Below the pieces are notes generated by a model. That model worked only from the letters and a program-made list of their open reading frames with translations, made no database searches and had not been told where the DNA came from. The position numbers and the translations under genes were made by a program. A DNA stretch of 64,000 nt from Sphagnum compactum. Its lineage: Eukaryota; Bryophyta; Sphagnopsida; Sphagnales. Location of the stretch: NCBI GenBank assembly GCA_965153455.1, contig OZ234494.1, forward strand, positions 20,770,001-20,834,000, read 5' to 3'. This document shows, piece by piece, positions 12,701 through 25,763 of this stretch; position 1 is the stretch's first letter; each line of letters starts with the position of its first letter.

Positions 12701-13429
12701 AGAAAGGAAAAATTCAAAACCAGTAGTAAAAGAAAGTTCCATAGAATTGAAGTTAAAAATCAAAATTTCCATAAACTAATTAATTGTTTTGTCTTCATTA
12801 TAATATGTTGGTACCTCAATAATGTCTATTTTCACTTTACATTACACTTCACAACCTCCGTCCACACTTAAATGAATTCTAAATTTTCATGGGACTACCT
12901 TTAGATCTCTTTTGAGGGCTCTTAGGCCCAACATTTTCTCGGTCATGGTCCTTCACCATAGCATTAAGAGGGTTTAATTTTCCTAGTTGCCATAGCTAAG
13001 ATCCCATAGGTTTTCTAATGCTATGGGGCACCATGTCGTCAGCACATGATCCCAGGAGAAGTGACGATTATAAGCAAATGGGCCCCCATGTGTAAACTCT
13101 TTCAATACCCAGAAAAGCCTATGAAAGAAAGGTGTTGTTCCCATAATTTGGAAAGAGTTGAACATCAGCCACAGGTAATGTAATAGTGTCACCCTAGAAA
13201 TCAGGAGTGTCACATAGTAATTCTGATATGTTCAACACCACATTAGACAATTTTTTTACCAAAAGGTTCACATTCAACAAACCACTTTAAAATGTTGCAA
13301 ACAACATATGTATGCATATATATGATGAACATGTACAAGGCTTTGATATTGGACATAACTACTAAATTATCTGGTGGAAAAGGGCAGGTGCTCCATGGGG
13401 GGCAATGAAGGGCTTCCTGATATGATACC

Positions 13430-14510
13430 CTAAACCACTGTCCCAGCGACAATGCGGTACCTTCCGCAGTTTGTGCCAGTTTTTTTTTTAATAAATAAAT
13501 TTTAGTAAGTTTTGTCATTGTGATGTTGAAGAAACTGATGTAGCTTTTGTCGCTTTTGCTTTGCTTTCATTCGTGATTAGTACTTGGTTCTTCTGGGACC
13601 CGGGAAGCAATCCAAAAACTAAAAGACTTGACAATACCTTCGTGAGGTAGCACAGAATGGCAGGAAGGAGAGACTTTGTTAGCGATGGCACGAAGAAGGC
13701 AATGAGGTTGCGGCCATAGCCGCCACAGCCGCTGCAGGAGCATGCTTGGTGGTCTTCTGGTTGCTTCGTCGATGTGTTCAAGACGCTTAACAGAATGCAA
13801 GGAAGCCTGAAGAGTATTTGATTGCAGGGGAGCATCGCTTTTTTTAACTGGCGAAATTTTGACGAAAAGCTAAATTAAGAACAGAAATTCGAAAAAATCG
13901 TGATTTTTGAGTTTTGTAGCTGGAGCTTTGGCGATGGCGGCGCACGCACGAAGGTGGTGACAGAAGATGAGAGACACACAGAGAGTCAGAAAAAGAAAAA
14001 TATTTGTTATAGAGTATTTGGTCCTTGATCTTGGAAAGCAGCAGAAGCAAGCGAGGAAGAGGCGCATGGTTTAAGGAATCGCTGACCGGCGGATGCAAAC
14101 GCGGAGGAGGAGGAGGAGGGAGGCAGCGAGGAAAGAGGAAGAAACTCCGCGTCGTGTGCAGCTGTTGGCGCCGCTGATCGTCGCATTCGTCTCTCCCACC
14201 TGCCGAAATCCAAAGGCGAATGGAATCGGAATCCTGGCATCACAGTGTGAACGGGGATTCTCAATCGACTTCCGGGTCTTGATCCAGAGTGCCGCGCAGT
14301 AGACAGACGAGAGGGAGAGCGAGCGGAGCGATACTCCTGGGGATCTGTCGCGGAGGGGACGCGACAAGAGCAGACGAGAGAACTCTAGTACTTGGGCTGT
14401 GCTGCCTGCCGCCTTCTGTTGGGTCGGTTTTCGAGAGGTTTTGGTGGGATCGGTTCGTTGGCTGGCCGGCCGTCAGTCTGTCCGTGTGTCGTCAGGGGCT
14501 AAAAAAAGAA
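13430..14510. other. GC- and CpG-rich block upstream of the LINE
   Basis: From about 13680, and most strongly 14050-14480, the composition changes to GC-rich with many CG dinucleotides. Overlapping open frames occur on both strands (minus 14007-14264 and 14071-14367, plus 14093-14302), none recognised. The look is that of a promoter plus first exon of a host gene, or of a LINE 5' UTR. Its absence from copy B shows that it arrived with, or next to, the LINE. Confidence 0.4.
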
Positions 14511-14511
14511 A

Positions 14512-14591
14512 GGAAAGTTTAAAGTTATCACAACTAACATGTTTCAAGAAAGAAAAGTTTAAAGTTATCACAACTAACATGTTTCAAGAAG
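14512..14591 (+). repeat. Tandem duplication of 40 bp
   Basis: AAAGTTTAAAGTTATCACAA with its continuation CTAACATGTTTCAAGAA is present twice, at 14514 and 14554, almost without differences. It sits at the boundary between the GC-rich block and the LINE leader, so it may mark a recent junction. Confidence 0.9.
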
Positions 14592-14799
14592 ACACATTCT
14601 GCACATTGAACTTTCAAAATCTAGAATGCCTAGTTGACAACCTAGTGGGGACGTTCTAGATTTCAAAAGCTCCTGTGACAGCCAGCCAGCAAGGACAATT
14701 TCATGTTTTTGGTTTTGACTTTTGAATCCTTTTTTTAAAAAATTTATTTGACTTCTCAAGTCTTTTTGAAAAAATAGACATTGGTTTAGGGTTTAAGAT

Positions 14800-17700
14800 T
14801 TGAAAAACTCCGAGATGGCACTTGATGTCGCACTGTTGCGGTGTCCTTTCAATGTAGCATCAGACATTTTTACGCTGAAGAAGGACATTGCCAAGACGTA
14901 CTGCAACAACGCCGGGCTCAATGTTTCAAACAATGCACCCCTGGCGGTCTACTAAGCAGCCCTAGCCGGGCACTGGCTAGTCATGGCCTCAAGACCGACA
15001 GCTCACATGTTGACGTGCGGTTGTCCAAGATGAAGGCGACCATCGAAAACATTGCATCTCTTGCAGCCGCTGGCAACCTTGTGGTCAACCAACTGATGGA
15101 ATGCGAGGCGGCCGCGGTTGTCACAGCCAAGGCTGCTTCTGCGGAGGAGCCCAAGTGGACCACAGTGATGGCCAAGAACATGCGCCAAATGGTCAGTCGG
15201 GCTGTGGAGACCCTGGCCGACGCTCCCAAACCGGAAGAGCCCAAGCTCAACTTACGCCTCATGGGCTTTTAGGCCAAGGAGGGCGAGACCGAGAAGGAGC
15301 TGGTGCAACGGCTCAACACAGAGCTGTTGTAAGGGCAAATGAGGCTATGCACCAAGGTCGTCACCGCCACGCGGCAGCGGCCTGCGACCGCACGAGCTTC
15401 CACCTCGACGGCGGGTGCGCACCTCGGTGTGATGCTGCTCAAATTCGCAACAAGCGAAGATCACCAGGCCGCGCTCTGAGGGCGCAAAAGCCTGGCAAGG
15501 ACCAAGCTAGGCCTAGACGAGGACCTCACGCCCACGCAGCAAACGCTCAAGTCACAGCTATGGCCATTGTTCAAGGAGGCCAAGGCAGCAGGCAAACGCA
15601 CCTTCTGGCACGCACCCGACCTCTTCATCAATAGCACTCGGATTTGCCCACCCTCCTATATCTAAGGCCACGGGGACCAAAGAGACCTATGCATGGTATT
15701 ATGGAACATGCACGGGGGTGGTGTAAATAAACTAGAAACGGGGATGCAAATATTAGAGCTATTTCAGGATGTTGACCTTGTGTTATTAACTGAAACCTGA
15801 CACTTCCTAGGCCAACATTTGCCACACGTTGAAGGGTTTGATTCACTTGCAATAGCCTTATGCAGCCGGGAAGAATAAAAGCGATAAAACATAGCAGGGG
15901 GGTTGCTACTTACTTTCGTAACCACCTCGGCCCAAACCTATCAAAGTGGAAGGAAGGAAGCCACGATTTTTATCTATGGCTACGGGTCAGTAGGGGTGCT
16001 GCCCCTAACTTGTTTGTCTACATGGTGTATGCTGCCCCTATTGGTTCCAAACACAAGAGCGAATCCTTGTTCCAAAATCTGGCAGCAAATATTGCTAAAG
16101 TTCAAAACTCTAGGGGGCATAGTATTATTGGGAGGGGATTTTAATGCGTGAACTGCAATGTTAGCAGATACAATTAACACTAGCGACCTTTGTGAACTGT
16201 TATAGGTGCCTGAGCTCGCTCAGACTGAGCAACCAAGTGCTGTAGCTAAGCGATAGAACCGCGACACCAGTGCTGGCGGCTGGGGCCGCGAGCTTTTGGA
16301 CCTATGTTGTGACGCTGGGTTGCTCATCCTCAACGGCTAGACACCTGGCGATGAATCAGAGGAAGTTCACTTGCTTGGCAAATGGGGGACGTAGCACTGT
16401 CGATTATATTGTTGGCTCACCTACAATTTGGCAAGCTGCTACACACCTCGAGGTGATAATAGACGACACCCGCTATTACGCGATGGGGGGAGACTCTAAC
16501 CATAGGCCGTTACACTTACGGTTGAACATTGATTGTAGTTTTGTTGAACCACAACATACAAATGTAACAAAAAAATTCTTACCTAGGTTCAAATATGATA
16601 AATCAAAAGCTGAAAAGTATTAGCTTGCCCTAGCAGTGAATCTTGGAAACCTGTAGGTTGTTGACTCAATCAGGCATCTGGGGCAGACGGGTTAGCTGAC
16701 CTACTGCAGCAGTGTGTGGGTGCTGCAATAGAGTCTACTTTTGGCAATAAGCCTTCGGGAGGAAATTACAGAGCGCGACATTGCCATAAACCCTAGTTTG
16801 ATGCTGATTGCCGTATAGCGAAACGAGAGCTAAGGTTCTAGCTAAAAGCCAACCCCGATTCGCACGCCGCTAAAAAAAAGGCAATAGCAGTTGTCTAACA
16901 ATTGAATGGTCAACAACGCTCTCAGAGACTATCTTGACTTCTCATAATGAAACAACTTGTGAACAAGTAAACTCAAAAATTTATTAAAATAGAAAAGAAT
17001 TTTCTAGGAAAACTGCAAGAACTCAACATATGTGTACGCTTACCAAGGTGAATGCACTCTCGTTCTGGAAAAAGTATCGGCCAAGGGCACCCATTGTGGA
17101 CAAAATCAGTGCAGCTACGCTTCTGGAAGGCTTCCGCGGGCTAGTTGGCCAGTCTCCACCACCCATACGGCTGCGAATTGATCACTCGGCCCAGGTGACA
17201 GAACCTCCACCTAGCCACACCCTTAACACAGATATCACACTTGTTGAGCTGCTTCAGGCGCTGAAAAAACTACAAAGGAATAAGGCTGTTGGTTTGGATG
17301 GTATGAAAGCTGAGTTCATTTTGGATGTGGGAGAGCTGCTACACATGCCACTATTGACACCATTCAACTACTTTCTGGCGGAAGGCTTTCTAGAAGCCCT
17401 TTCCACTAGGGTGGTCCACGCGCTCTTTAAAGGGGGCGATTTTTCCGAATTTGATAACTACAGGGGGATAACTATTGGGCCTATCCTAGCAAAGTTGTTC
17501 GCTATGATCCTTGACAAAAGGCTAAGCGAGTGGGTTGAACAACATGGGTTACGTGCCAAGGGTCAAGCTGGGTTTCGCAAAGATTACCGCATTACTGACC
17601 AACTCTTCATACTGCAAACTATAATAGAACAGAGCAAGGTAAAAAAGAGCCACTCTATTGTTGCTTTGTGGACTTCAAAAAGGCGTTCGATAGTGTGCCA

Positions 17701-19501
17701 CGTGAAGTGCTGTGGGAGGTGTTAACTAGCCTCAGGGTGGAGGGATGCTTCTTGTGATGCCTACAGGTGATGTATACCAAAGATACTGTATGCATCAACC
17801 ACCCAAGCGAAGGTGTCAACTCTACCTTCAAGTGCCAACAAGGTTTGAAGCAAGGTTGCCTTCTTAGCCCCCTACTGTTTGGGCTATATTTGGATACCCT
17901 GGAGGGGCGTTTGGACGGCAGAGAATGCGATGCACGACCTTAGCAAATGTGCACGCATGGCTATTATTTTTTGCAGATGACCTTGCTCTGACGTCAGAGC
18001 CAAAGGTGGGACTGCAGCACCAGTTAAACGCGCTTCAGCAATTCTATGTTGAACGTGGACTTACAGTGAACGTGAAAAAAAAAATCATGGTGTTCCCCCA
18101 TGCCAAGAGTTTGTGTTTGAAGGTGATGTTATTGAACGTGTGCAGACCTTCAAATACCTGGGGATCCTGCTCGAGACCATCCCAAACGTGGACAGTGCAG
18201 TGGAACATCTAACAGCTACAAGTAGGCGCTCACTGTTCGCATTGAATCGCCGTTGTGCGGAGCTACGTATTATGGACATCCAGTTACGCTGTGACCTCTT
18301 CAAAACGTTGGTGCGTTCCACAACAAATTATACCTGTGAGGTTTGGGTGGACTCCAAGAAAATAGAGGCTATTAAAGTAGTAATACCGAGGGTTCCTCAA
18401 GTCCTTGCTCGGGGTGCAAAAAACAACTAACACATCCATCGTGCTAGCAGAATTTGGCAAATTCCCCTTTGAACACTTTGCATGGGGACAAGCATTGTTG
18501 TACTATAACCATGTGAGCACGGTCACTAAAGACCGCATCTTGGGCAAGGCATGGGAAGCCCAACTCGCTATGCTTGCTACGGGAAAGATTTGTTGGGCTA
18601 GATCTGTGAAAAAATGGCTACTCAATAATCAGCCCCAAAAGGTGGCAAGTTTTCTACCTCCGGTTCAACCGTCATTGGAAACGACGCCTAAGCCTACAAC
18701 GACCCGTGTGCTCCAAGTGAGGACTGCTCAACCGCTACTGGGAACGGTTCCTGCGACAACGCACATACACCCGACCTGTCTAGCAGGGGTGAGAGGCTAG
18801 GCGGAGAGCCAAGTACTTTGGTGCAATGTGCACAACGTATAGGTGGGAGTTCACATGGCTCAGCTAGTCGCGCTACAACTAGTGCAACCGGTTGGTGCTA
18901 GATCTATGACAGGAGGCCCGATCAACCAGGAGGCTGGGGCCCCACCCCCTCCAGGTTTTCCCCACACAATATTGAATGTAAAAAGGGTGAAGGATAATAT
19001 GCGACTAGCTTACATTGAAAATCTCTTTACCAACTGCGAGATCAGGACCAGCGTGCAGACAAGATACTTGCGCTTCAAGGGTATGTTGTACGAGAGCGAA
19101 AACTACTTGTGTGACATTAGCTGCATTTAGCTACGGAAAGCTCTGGCCCGATTTCGATGTGGTAACACGCAGCTTGAGGTAATGTTCGGTGCGTGGAAGG
19201 GCGTGCCATATGAAGAGACGCTTTGTCAAGGCTGCGATTTGGGGAAGGTTGAAGATGAAGAGCACTTGCTTCTTGTTTGTCCAAATACACAAAAAGTTAG
19301 GGAACGCTTTTGTTCGACCCTGCCCCTCACCCACACTAACACTCTTGTTGAGCTCATGCAGATTACGAACACGGTCGCCCTGGCCAAGTTTTGTGGCATG
19401 CTACCAGTACAGAGGACAATCTATCCTCCATGATCTACCTTTCGTCTAATGGACTCTCTGGTCCTAAATGGATGTAAAATTGTAGACGGTAAACAAATAC
19501 C
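14800..19501 (+). pseudogene. LINE (non-LTR retrotransposon), broken
   Basis: The domains appear in order on the plus strand across several frames. An ORF1-like Ala/Lys-rich region lies at 14980-15640 (LNLRLMGF, then a frame continuing to ATSEDHQAALRGR). An AP-type endonuclease starts near 15690 with LWNMHGGGVNK and LLTET. A reverse transcriptase runs from 17200 with KLQRNKAVGLDGMKAEF, NYRGITIGPILAKLFAMIL and KGQAGFRKDY, then VDFKKAFDSVP near 17675, LKQGCLLSPLLFGLYLD near 17850 and the catalytic FADDLAL at 17969-17989. A terminal zinc-binding motif, CQGCDLGKVEDEEHLLLVCP, lies near 19225. Stops at 15271, 15330, 15662, 15799, 16202 and 16621 and frameshifts near 17640 and 18090 show it is dead. 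ORF1 and ORF2 cannot be separated cleanly. The clade is not determined. Confidence 0.85.
17030..18430 (+). pseudogene. LINE reverse-transcriptase domain
   Basis: This is the best preserved part of the LINE. The first 231 codons (17030-17725) are open and carry the fingers motifs. A frameshift near 17640 moves the palm motif (CCFVDFKKAFDSVPREVLWEVL region) to the next frame. The FADD box at 17969 keeps both aspartates. The thumb-like region (EGDVIERVQTFKYLGILLE) is open at 18113-18430. Conserved catalytic residues remain but no single frame spans them. Confidence 0.85.
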
Positions 19502-22200
19502 ATATCCTGATTTTTATTTGCAAACAAATTGGACAAAAAGTTTAAAGTGGTGGTTTGTGCCATATGGGTTCCAAAGTCAAGCTGACACAATGAGTTAGTT
19601 TCTCTTTCTTGCAGTCTGGAACTTAGGAAGTAGAACCAAATAGTTCTTCGTTGGTCACACTACACACATCCTACCATTTCTACAACTCCTCTGTGGTATG
19701 TATAACAAGTAATTCTCTTATAGTGTGACAAGCATGTTCAACACACAACGATATGTTGGACAAAATAGTTATATCCTACATCTACATCTTTGTGCATCTT
19801 GTAGCTTGTCATTTGACCTAAAAAAAGGTTCCTAGTCGCACTGGCAATAGATGGGTATTTGATATGTCCATCCACCTTTTACAGTCATACTTTTTAACAT
19901 TTTAGTTGTTTGACATGTCTAATACATATCAGGATTATATACTAAAAACCCATCACCTATACCAAATGGATCTAACACATGTTTGTACAACCTTCTGTGT
20001 GCCAGTATATTTTAGCCTAGTGTCAGTTTCGTCATTAAATAATCCTTAAATTAGTGAAATGAATTTTTTTTTGAAAATTTGAAGTTGAAGTGTTTAAAAC
20101 CAATCATAATTATTAAAGCCTACAATGTGCATAATTTTATTCCTCAAGTGAGGATATCATAGTAGATCGTGAAAAATAATAATTTCAAATTTGTGAAAAC
20201 CAAATGAATTATTTGTTTTGTCCATAAGGAAATTAACCTTAGGCTATGGTAGAACAACTTTTCCCATTTGTCTCAAATTTGGGGTAGGGAAAGACTTCAA
20301 GGTGGGGAATTACTTAACCAAAATGAGGAGCCTAGAACAAAATGGTGCTTTGTTAATCATCTACACTTTCAAAATTAGACCACCACATCAGCATCTTTGG
20401 CAATGATGTTCGTTGTGTTTGTGTTTTGTAGCATTCTAAACCCATTTGCTCGCCATTACTACCCTACTATAAATCTATGTTGCTATCGATTTCTCTTTTC
20501 AAATTTGTTATTGTTGTTGGTTAAATCTAGTTTTCCAAAGAGCTTGTTTGAGTTGCAAGTTGCAAGCAAATTAACTTGGGAAAAGCGCCAACGAACAGTT
20601 GCCAGCCCACCAATGAAGACTCCAAGCCTCCAAGCTCCAACAAATAAATGTCGTCACCATCAAACTTGTTAGTAACTACTTCAAGGTATTATTGTCATTA
20701 TGTATAAAACTTATCATCATGCCTTTGTAGCATTGTGCATTCTTGCATTTTGGTGTAATAGTTTTAAGGATTTGGTGTACACGAATTTTGTGTTTTGCTA
20801 CAAACAATTGGTGTTGCATTTTGCTTCTGGTGTTTACAGTAAGTACTTTCGTGTTGCACTCTACTATTACATTTAATTTTGGTGTTTATTGTAAGTATTC
20901 TGATGCACTTTACTTTGTGCTTTTGAGTTTTTTCCAATTGCATCCAGGTTTAATTTGTTGTTCACATCTGTTGTAACATAGTTTTTGCACAAGTTCTTTT
21001 CTTAGCTTTGTGATGAGGGTTGGTCCTAGGTTCAAATACGTTCTTGCATCGAGGAATTTTGGTTCAGTTTTGGATTGTGACGATGTTGCCACTCAGGTCC
21101 CCCTTTGAATTTCAAGTACTAGAATTTTCTTCCTTCTAGTCTTTTGGATGTTAATGTTTGTTCTTCTAGTGATGCTTCTAGTGATGGTTTATCTAGACCT
21201 ACACCTCCAACAAAATACTTTGAACATGGTTTTGCGTGAGCAATTGTTGCAAATGTCTATCATTGTGCGCAAATGTAAGCGTCCATCCCATATTTCAGAA
21301 GGATTTCTAGGAGCTTCGTCTTTTGGCATTGTTACAATTATTTCGATTTTAGTTTTTGATTTTTTTCAGATTTGTTTTACAAAAAAATTCGAAAGGAGTG
21401 GGAATTCAACCAAGTGTTTTAAGATGTCTAGATGCAAATACGGTTGGGGTACAATAACAAGAACCATGACAACTATTCAACCTATGTCTTGAAACCTAAA
21501 CTAAAGACTTAGCAAAATGAATGTTCTAAAATGTTAAACAATGAAAGGGGGATATAATGCATGTTTAGGCTCTCAACCAATAAGTGTTATAATGAATGAT
21601 TCAAATCAATTGAAGAAATTTTGAATGTCTTATTCACGTATAAACCAAAAAGGAATGCAGGATTATTTCAACATTTCAAAATGACATACTTTCATTTAGA
21701 GTGCCAAAACCTTATTAAAAACAACAAGTAATGTCCTTTATTTTGCACCCATGTCTCCTATACTTCTTTCCACATTTGTGGAGTGTAAATTTTTAATTAA
21801 AAAAATTAATTTGATTGTCCTTATTAATGCATCTGTTTTATGAAAAAATTTAAGATTCTAACATCAATTCCACAAAATTTGGTGATTGATCATACAAAAA
21901 AATTATGCCATTATATAAAACATACTTTATTTTATTTGTGGTCTAAATATGGATTAATTTGAACAAATATTGCTAATCATGTTGAGTCTTTTTCGATATA
22001 ACTGCGTAGTGGGACACGAATCTTAAACCATCCTCCAGGATACTTACAAACCAAATGTTTTAATCATCCAAATCATAAAAAATTACCATTGTTTTAATCA
22101 TCCAAATCATACAAAATTACCACCATTTTAATCAAGAAATATGTGATTATTTAATGAAAAAATAAAATGTACCAAATAAATTATTTTGTAAATGTAATGG
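19502..22200. other. Copy A interior upstream of the transposase
   Basis: AT-rich sequence shared with 56346-60280. No domain is recognised. Open frames of 75-115 codons (20397-20672, 20743-20976, 21148-21492) lack coding character and are disrupted by indels relative to copy B, which also carries about 1.19 kb extra at 57241-58427 and about 90 bp extra near 59225-59330. Confidence 0.5.
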
Positions 22201-22239
22201 TCATTCAAAATAATGTCTTGAAAGTGATTTTTGTGTACC

Positions 22240-24151
22240 CCAACCGTGATTGCACGTGTTTGGGCTATTAAACTTCCACAGGTTGAAATAGTTATTGGTC
22301 TTAAAGGGAAGATGGCCTAGGTGAAATGTACAATTTGCAATGAGGTTGAGAAAAAAAAGAAATTGTTGGTTCCTAAATTCGATGGATTGCAAAAACATGT
22401 AGGTCGTCGGAAAGGAACATTTGCATGTTTGAGGGTGGCTGTTGGTCAATACTATATTAACAACACTAGCCAACATGTTAAGAATGAGCAATAATATGTT
22501 ACGTTTCATGGGCGAGCTTTTATGGCTCAACAAGTTACAAAATGGAGATCCTGAAGAGCATAAGAAAAAGTTTGAATAGTTTGTCACAATTTTCCATTTA
22601 TTGAGTTAGGGAGGCCTATGATAGACTTCGAGGGTTGTAAAGATCCATTTGATTTTTTAGAAGTGCCAAACAACCCTCGAAAACATTAGATAGACACAAC
22701 TGGTTAGAGCATGGCTGAAGCTATGCATGAATTATGTTCCGAGCCACTCGTCTAGTAGTGTAGAAAGCTTAGTTTATTGTTTGTGTCTTGTGATGAAGTG
22801 ACCACGATTGATAATCAATCATGGATTTCTATCCATGTGTATGTTGTGGAAGGGTGGAAATGATTGGACAAATTCTTTTAACCTTGTAGCAAGTTGTTGA
22901 AGGTTCCCATGCTGACAATTTAATAAAGGTAATTCTGGAATCTTTATTCTTATATGGCAGTCTTTTAGAGTCTAACTTAGCTTTGAAGCTTGTATGTTTT
23001 GGAACAGATAATGTGAGGACTTTTTAAGTTTCAAAGATTGGGGTTATAAAGCAGTTGAAAGAAAAGTATGCGCCATTCTTGTTAAATGTGTACTATGGCA
23101 TGTGCTATGAATTCAACCAATTTAACTGTGCAGACATTGTTTCAATTATCCTTGGTTGCAAAACTTGAGGCGTTGCTCCAAATTATTTACAACTAATATG
23201 CACAAAGCCTAAAACGGTCTCTAGAAATAATTAAGTTAGTTGAATTTCTAGAGAAGGAATCGTTAAAGATCTTGTGCAATGTGAAGACGACATGTTGGAT
23301 CTCAGTGTTGTCTTCTACCAAATGCATCTTGGTAGAGTATAAGTCCCTGGTCATGCACATGTTTGATGAGTAGACATTAAACACAACAACAAAAGGAAAC
23401 CTAAACCTTTTTTGTGATGTGGAAACTTTTCTGGGTCTGAACTATATCATACCTTTGCTTCAATGTATGCAATTTTTGTCAAAGTTTGTTCAAGCTCAAA
23501 ATGTATTTGTATGTGATTTTGTTGATGCAATTAAAGCTTGTGAAAGAGATCTGTACAAATTCTATGTTGATCCAATTACAACTTATGGGCATGATGATGG
23601 AGTTTTTTCATATATTCCTTGCAATTGTGCATCACTCATATGATCCCCTATATATGGTTTGGATTTCTAAACCTAATTTTGGTGTGGAGTATTTAGGGTT
23701 TTAATTTTTCTCTTGCACATACATGGTTCATAAGAAAGATGTGCTAATTGGTTGTTTAAGTTGTGTTTCTAGACTTGATTGGTTGAATGAAGTTAAAGTT
23801 CTGAAACAATAATGTAGTGGTACTGTTGCTAGCTTCATTCAAGAACTTGAGCGACGACTCCTAACTCAAAACATTATGAATGCTATCCGTGCAATCTATC
23901 TTTAGTCTTGGGTGTAACCTAAAGTTAAGCAGAAGTGTATGGCCCAACTTTCAATTCTAAAAGTTCATTATTGTTTTGGCAAGCATATTGGCCCAAAACA
24001 TTTGTTCATCCCACCCTTGCTTGATGAAACATTACTGGCGCAACATGCATATGTTTTCAAATTCACTATGCTCACCAATTACCATGCTACCATTAGTCTT
24101 GTAAACTATAATCCTTTCACAAAAATTTGGATTAACTTGGCCAACAATTAA
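22240..24151 (+). pseudogene. hAT-like (DUF4371-type) transposase, copy A
   Basis: Across frames the plus strand gives, in order: a BED-like zinc-finger block near 22310-22420 (VKCTICNEVE ... FDGLQKHVGRRKG); TTIDNQSWISIHVYVVEGW near 22802-22860; an LLKVPMLTI/NLYSYMAVF region in a shifted frame near 22900; FNQFNCADIVSI near 23110; a KILCNVKTTCWIS-like stretch near 23270; AQNVFVCDFVDAIK near 23500; and a C-terminal stretch at 23939-24151 (AQLSILKVHYCFGKHIGPK). This order matches hAT-superfamily transposases with a BED finger and an RNase H-fold core. At least ten stops and frameshifts are present. It keeps about 150 bp of C-terminal coding sequence that copy B has lost. Confidence 0.65.
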
Positions 24152-24159
24152 TTACACTA

Positions 24160-25200
24160 GAAGAAAAACCTTGATTTACAACTGGTGTTTACGACTGTTT
24201 TTTAGTCGAAAGAAACATTTTACAACTAATTATCTAATAGTCGCCTAAGACAAGTCGCAGACAACAAATAGTCGCATGAAACATTACATCAGGATGACGT
24301 CATCAGATGGTAGATTAAGCCTACATTTAGTATATATTGTTTCATCCGATGGGGCCAGTATATACATATGTATACAAAGCATCATTTTGCGACTATAAAT
24401 TGTAACTATTTTGGTGGATCCAAACTCCAACCATGTGGAGACACATGTTAACTATTGAAATACTTCAATTATATTTCCTTAAATCCTTCTAGATTTATCT
24501 AGGTCATTGGATTCAACACATTGGGATTGTCACATGTGGTAAGACAATGTAAGCTCAAATTTTTCCTGATCTTGTGGGTAAGGAGTGGCCATGTTTTTTT
24601 TCCGATTAACTAATGGGTTGTTGCCACATGGCATGGTTTCTAATATTTGGGAAACGAGATTATGATATTGGATGATCTAGAATTTTCTAAATCTTATGGC
24701 CAAGAAATGGCCATGTCTTTTGTGTTTGGCTAATCGAAATGTGCCACGTGTCTCATTATGAGCATCATGGCATTTAAATATTTATTGAAAAACCCTAAAT
24801 ATATCCCATTCATCAGATGTCAAGAATGAGGATTTTGACACGTGTCGCATTATTATTTGAATGGAAATTTCAAATTTGCCACATCTTTTAAAGATCGAAG
24901 AATAGAAACTTGCCACATGGCGATGTTAAATAATTTGTAAAATATTTTTTATTAAAAAGGAATAATGGACCCTAGTTTAACATTATGAATTGAGGTTAGC
25001 ATTTTAGGGTTTAATTAACAATGTTCTAGGGTTAGGGTTACCATGGCTCACTAATCACAGACAAAATGGACATGGAAAATGGTTTCCATTGAGCTAATAA
25101 AAACTCAATGAGCACTCACCTTAAGTTTTGCAAAGATGGAAAAATGTTTTGTATTGAACATGGGTTCCTAACTTAATGTAATCAACAATACTTAATTTGA
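24160..25200. other. AT-rich stretch, possible eroded small transposon
   Basis: No gene is seen. Around 24190-24400 there are repeated GTCG/CGAC words near ACAACTATT/TACAACTAATT sequence, suggesting an old inverted-repeat transposon. Terminal repeats could not be delimited. Confidence 0.3.
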
Positions 25201-25763
25201 ATAACTAGATGATCCACATATAAACACAATGATGGCACCAGCAACTTGTTGGAGTTGATGTGGCTGCAATTTGCATGTTTTGAGACACCTTAGGCTCCAT
25301 AGTTGAATCCTTAGGGTTGAAATGCAGATTCTCCTTCCTACAACCTTGCACAAATAAAATATCACCATTTAGGAGCAAACGTACATCACCATTCAGATGT
25401 ATGAGTGCCAACACACATTTCCCCTCCAAACAAGTCCATAAACATGAAGACTTACCTTTACATCACAAAGCTTGATATAAAATCATGTTGGAGGCATTGA
25501 CAACCCAAAGAAAACCAATGCAATTTCCAAACACACAAATGAAGGAGGTTCAGAGTTCAGACTTGGCTTGAGGAGGGCAAAATAAGAGCAAGGTAGTGAT
25601 GAACAAGCAAGTCCAAAAAGGAGCAAGCAGATGTTTGGATATCCAACACCAAGTGCGTCATTGCCATATGAGTGATGAGTGAAATACACCAAAATTCCCT
25701 TACATTAGTATGAAACCCAACAAAAAATCCCTAGAAGCAAGGACAATAGTTTACAACAACTAC

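Larger units (their letters stand above)
13430..19501 (+). mobile_element. 6.07-kb insertion in copy A containing a LINE
   Basis: Copy B runs uninterrupted from GATATGATACC to ATATCCTGAT. In copy A those words are separated by this segment. The five bases ATACC stand both just before the insertion (13425-13429) and at its right end (19497-19501), which is compatible with a 5-bp target-site duplication. The right two-thirds is a LINE. The left 1.1 kb (13430-14500) is GC-rich and unlike a LINE, so it is either that element's 5' region or a separately acquired fragment. No poly(A) tail is seen at the right end. Confidence 0.65.
12705..24000 (+). repeat. Long repeat, copy A (split by the 13430-19501 insertion)
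   Basis: 12705-13429 plus 19502-24000 align by eye, base after base, with 27385-28009 plus 56285-62066 (copy B) in the same orientation. Anchors are CATAATTTGGAAAGAGTTGA (13143 and 27831), GGGCTTCCTGATATGATACC (in both), ATATCCTGATTTTTATTTG (19502 and 56346), GCATTTTGGTGTAA (20743 and 58772) and TGGATTGCAAAAACATGTAG (22384 and 60454). The unit ends with a decayed hAT-like transposase. It is either a large DNA transposon present twice or an old segmental duplication. The transposase content favours the transposon reading. Confidence 0.8.

Noticed and set aside
14007-14367. Ser/Arg-rich minus-strand frames of 85 and 98 codons as a host gene
   Set aside because: Three overlapping frames on two strands are equally open in a GC-rich block and none has a recognisable motif, so no gene is called.
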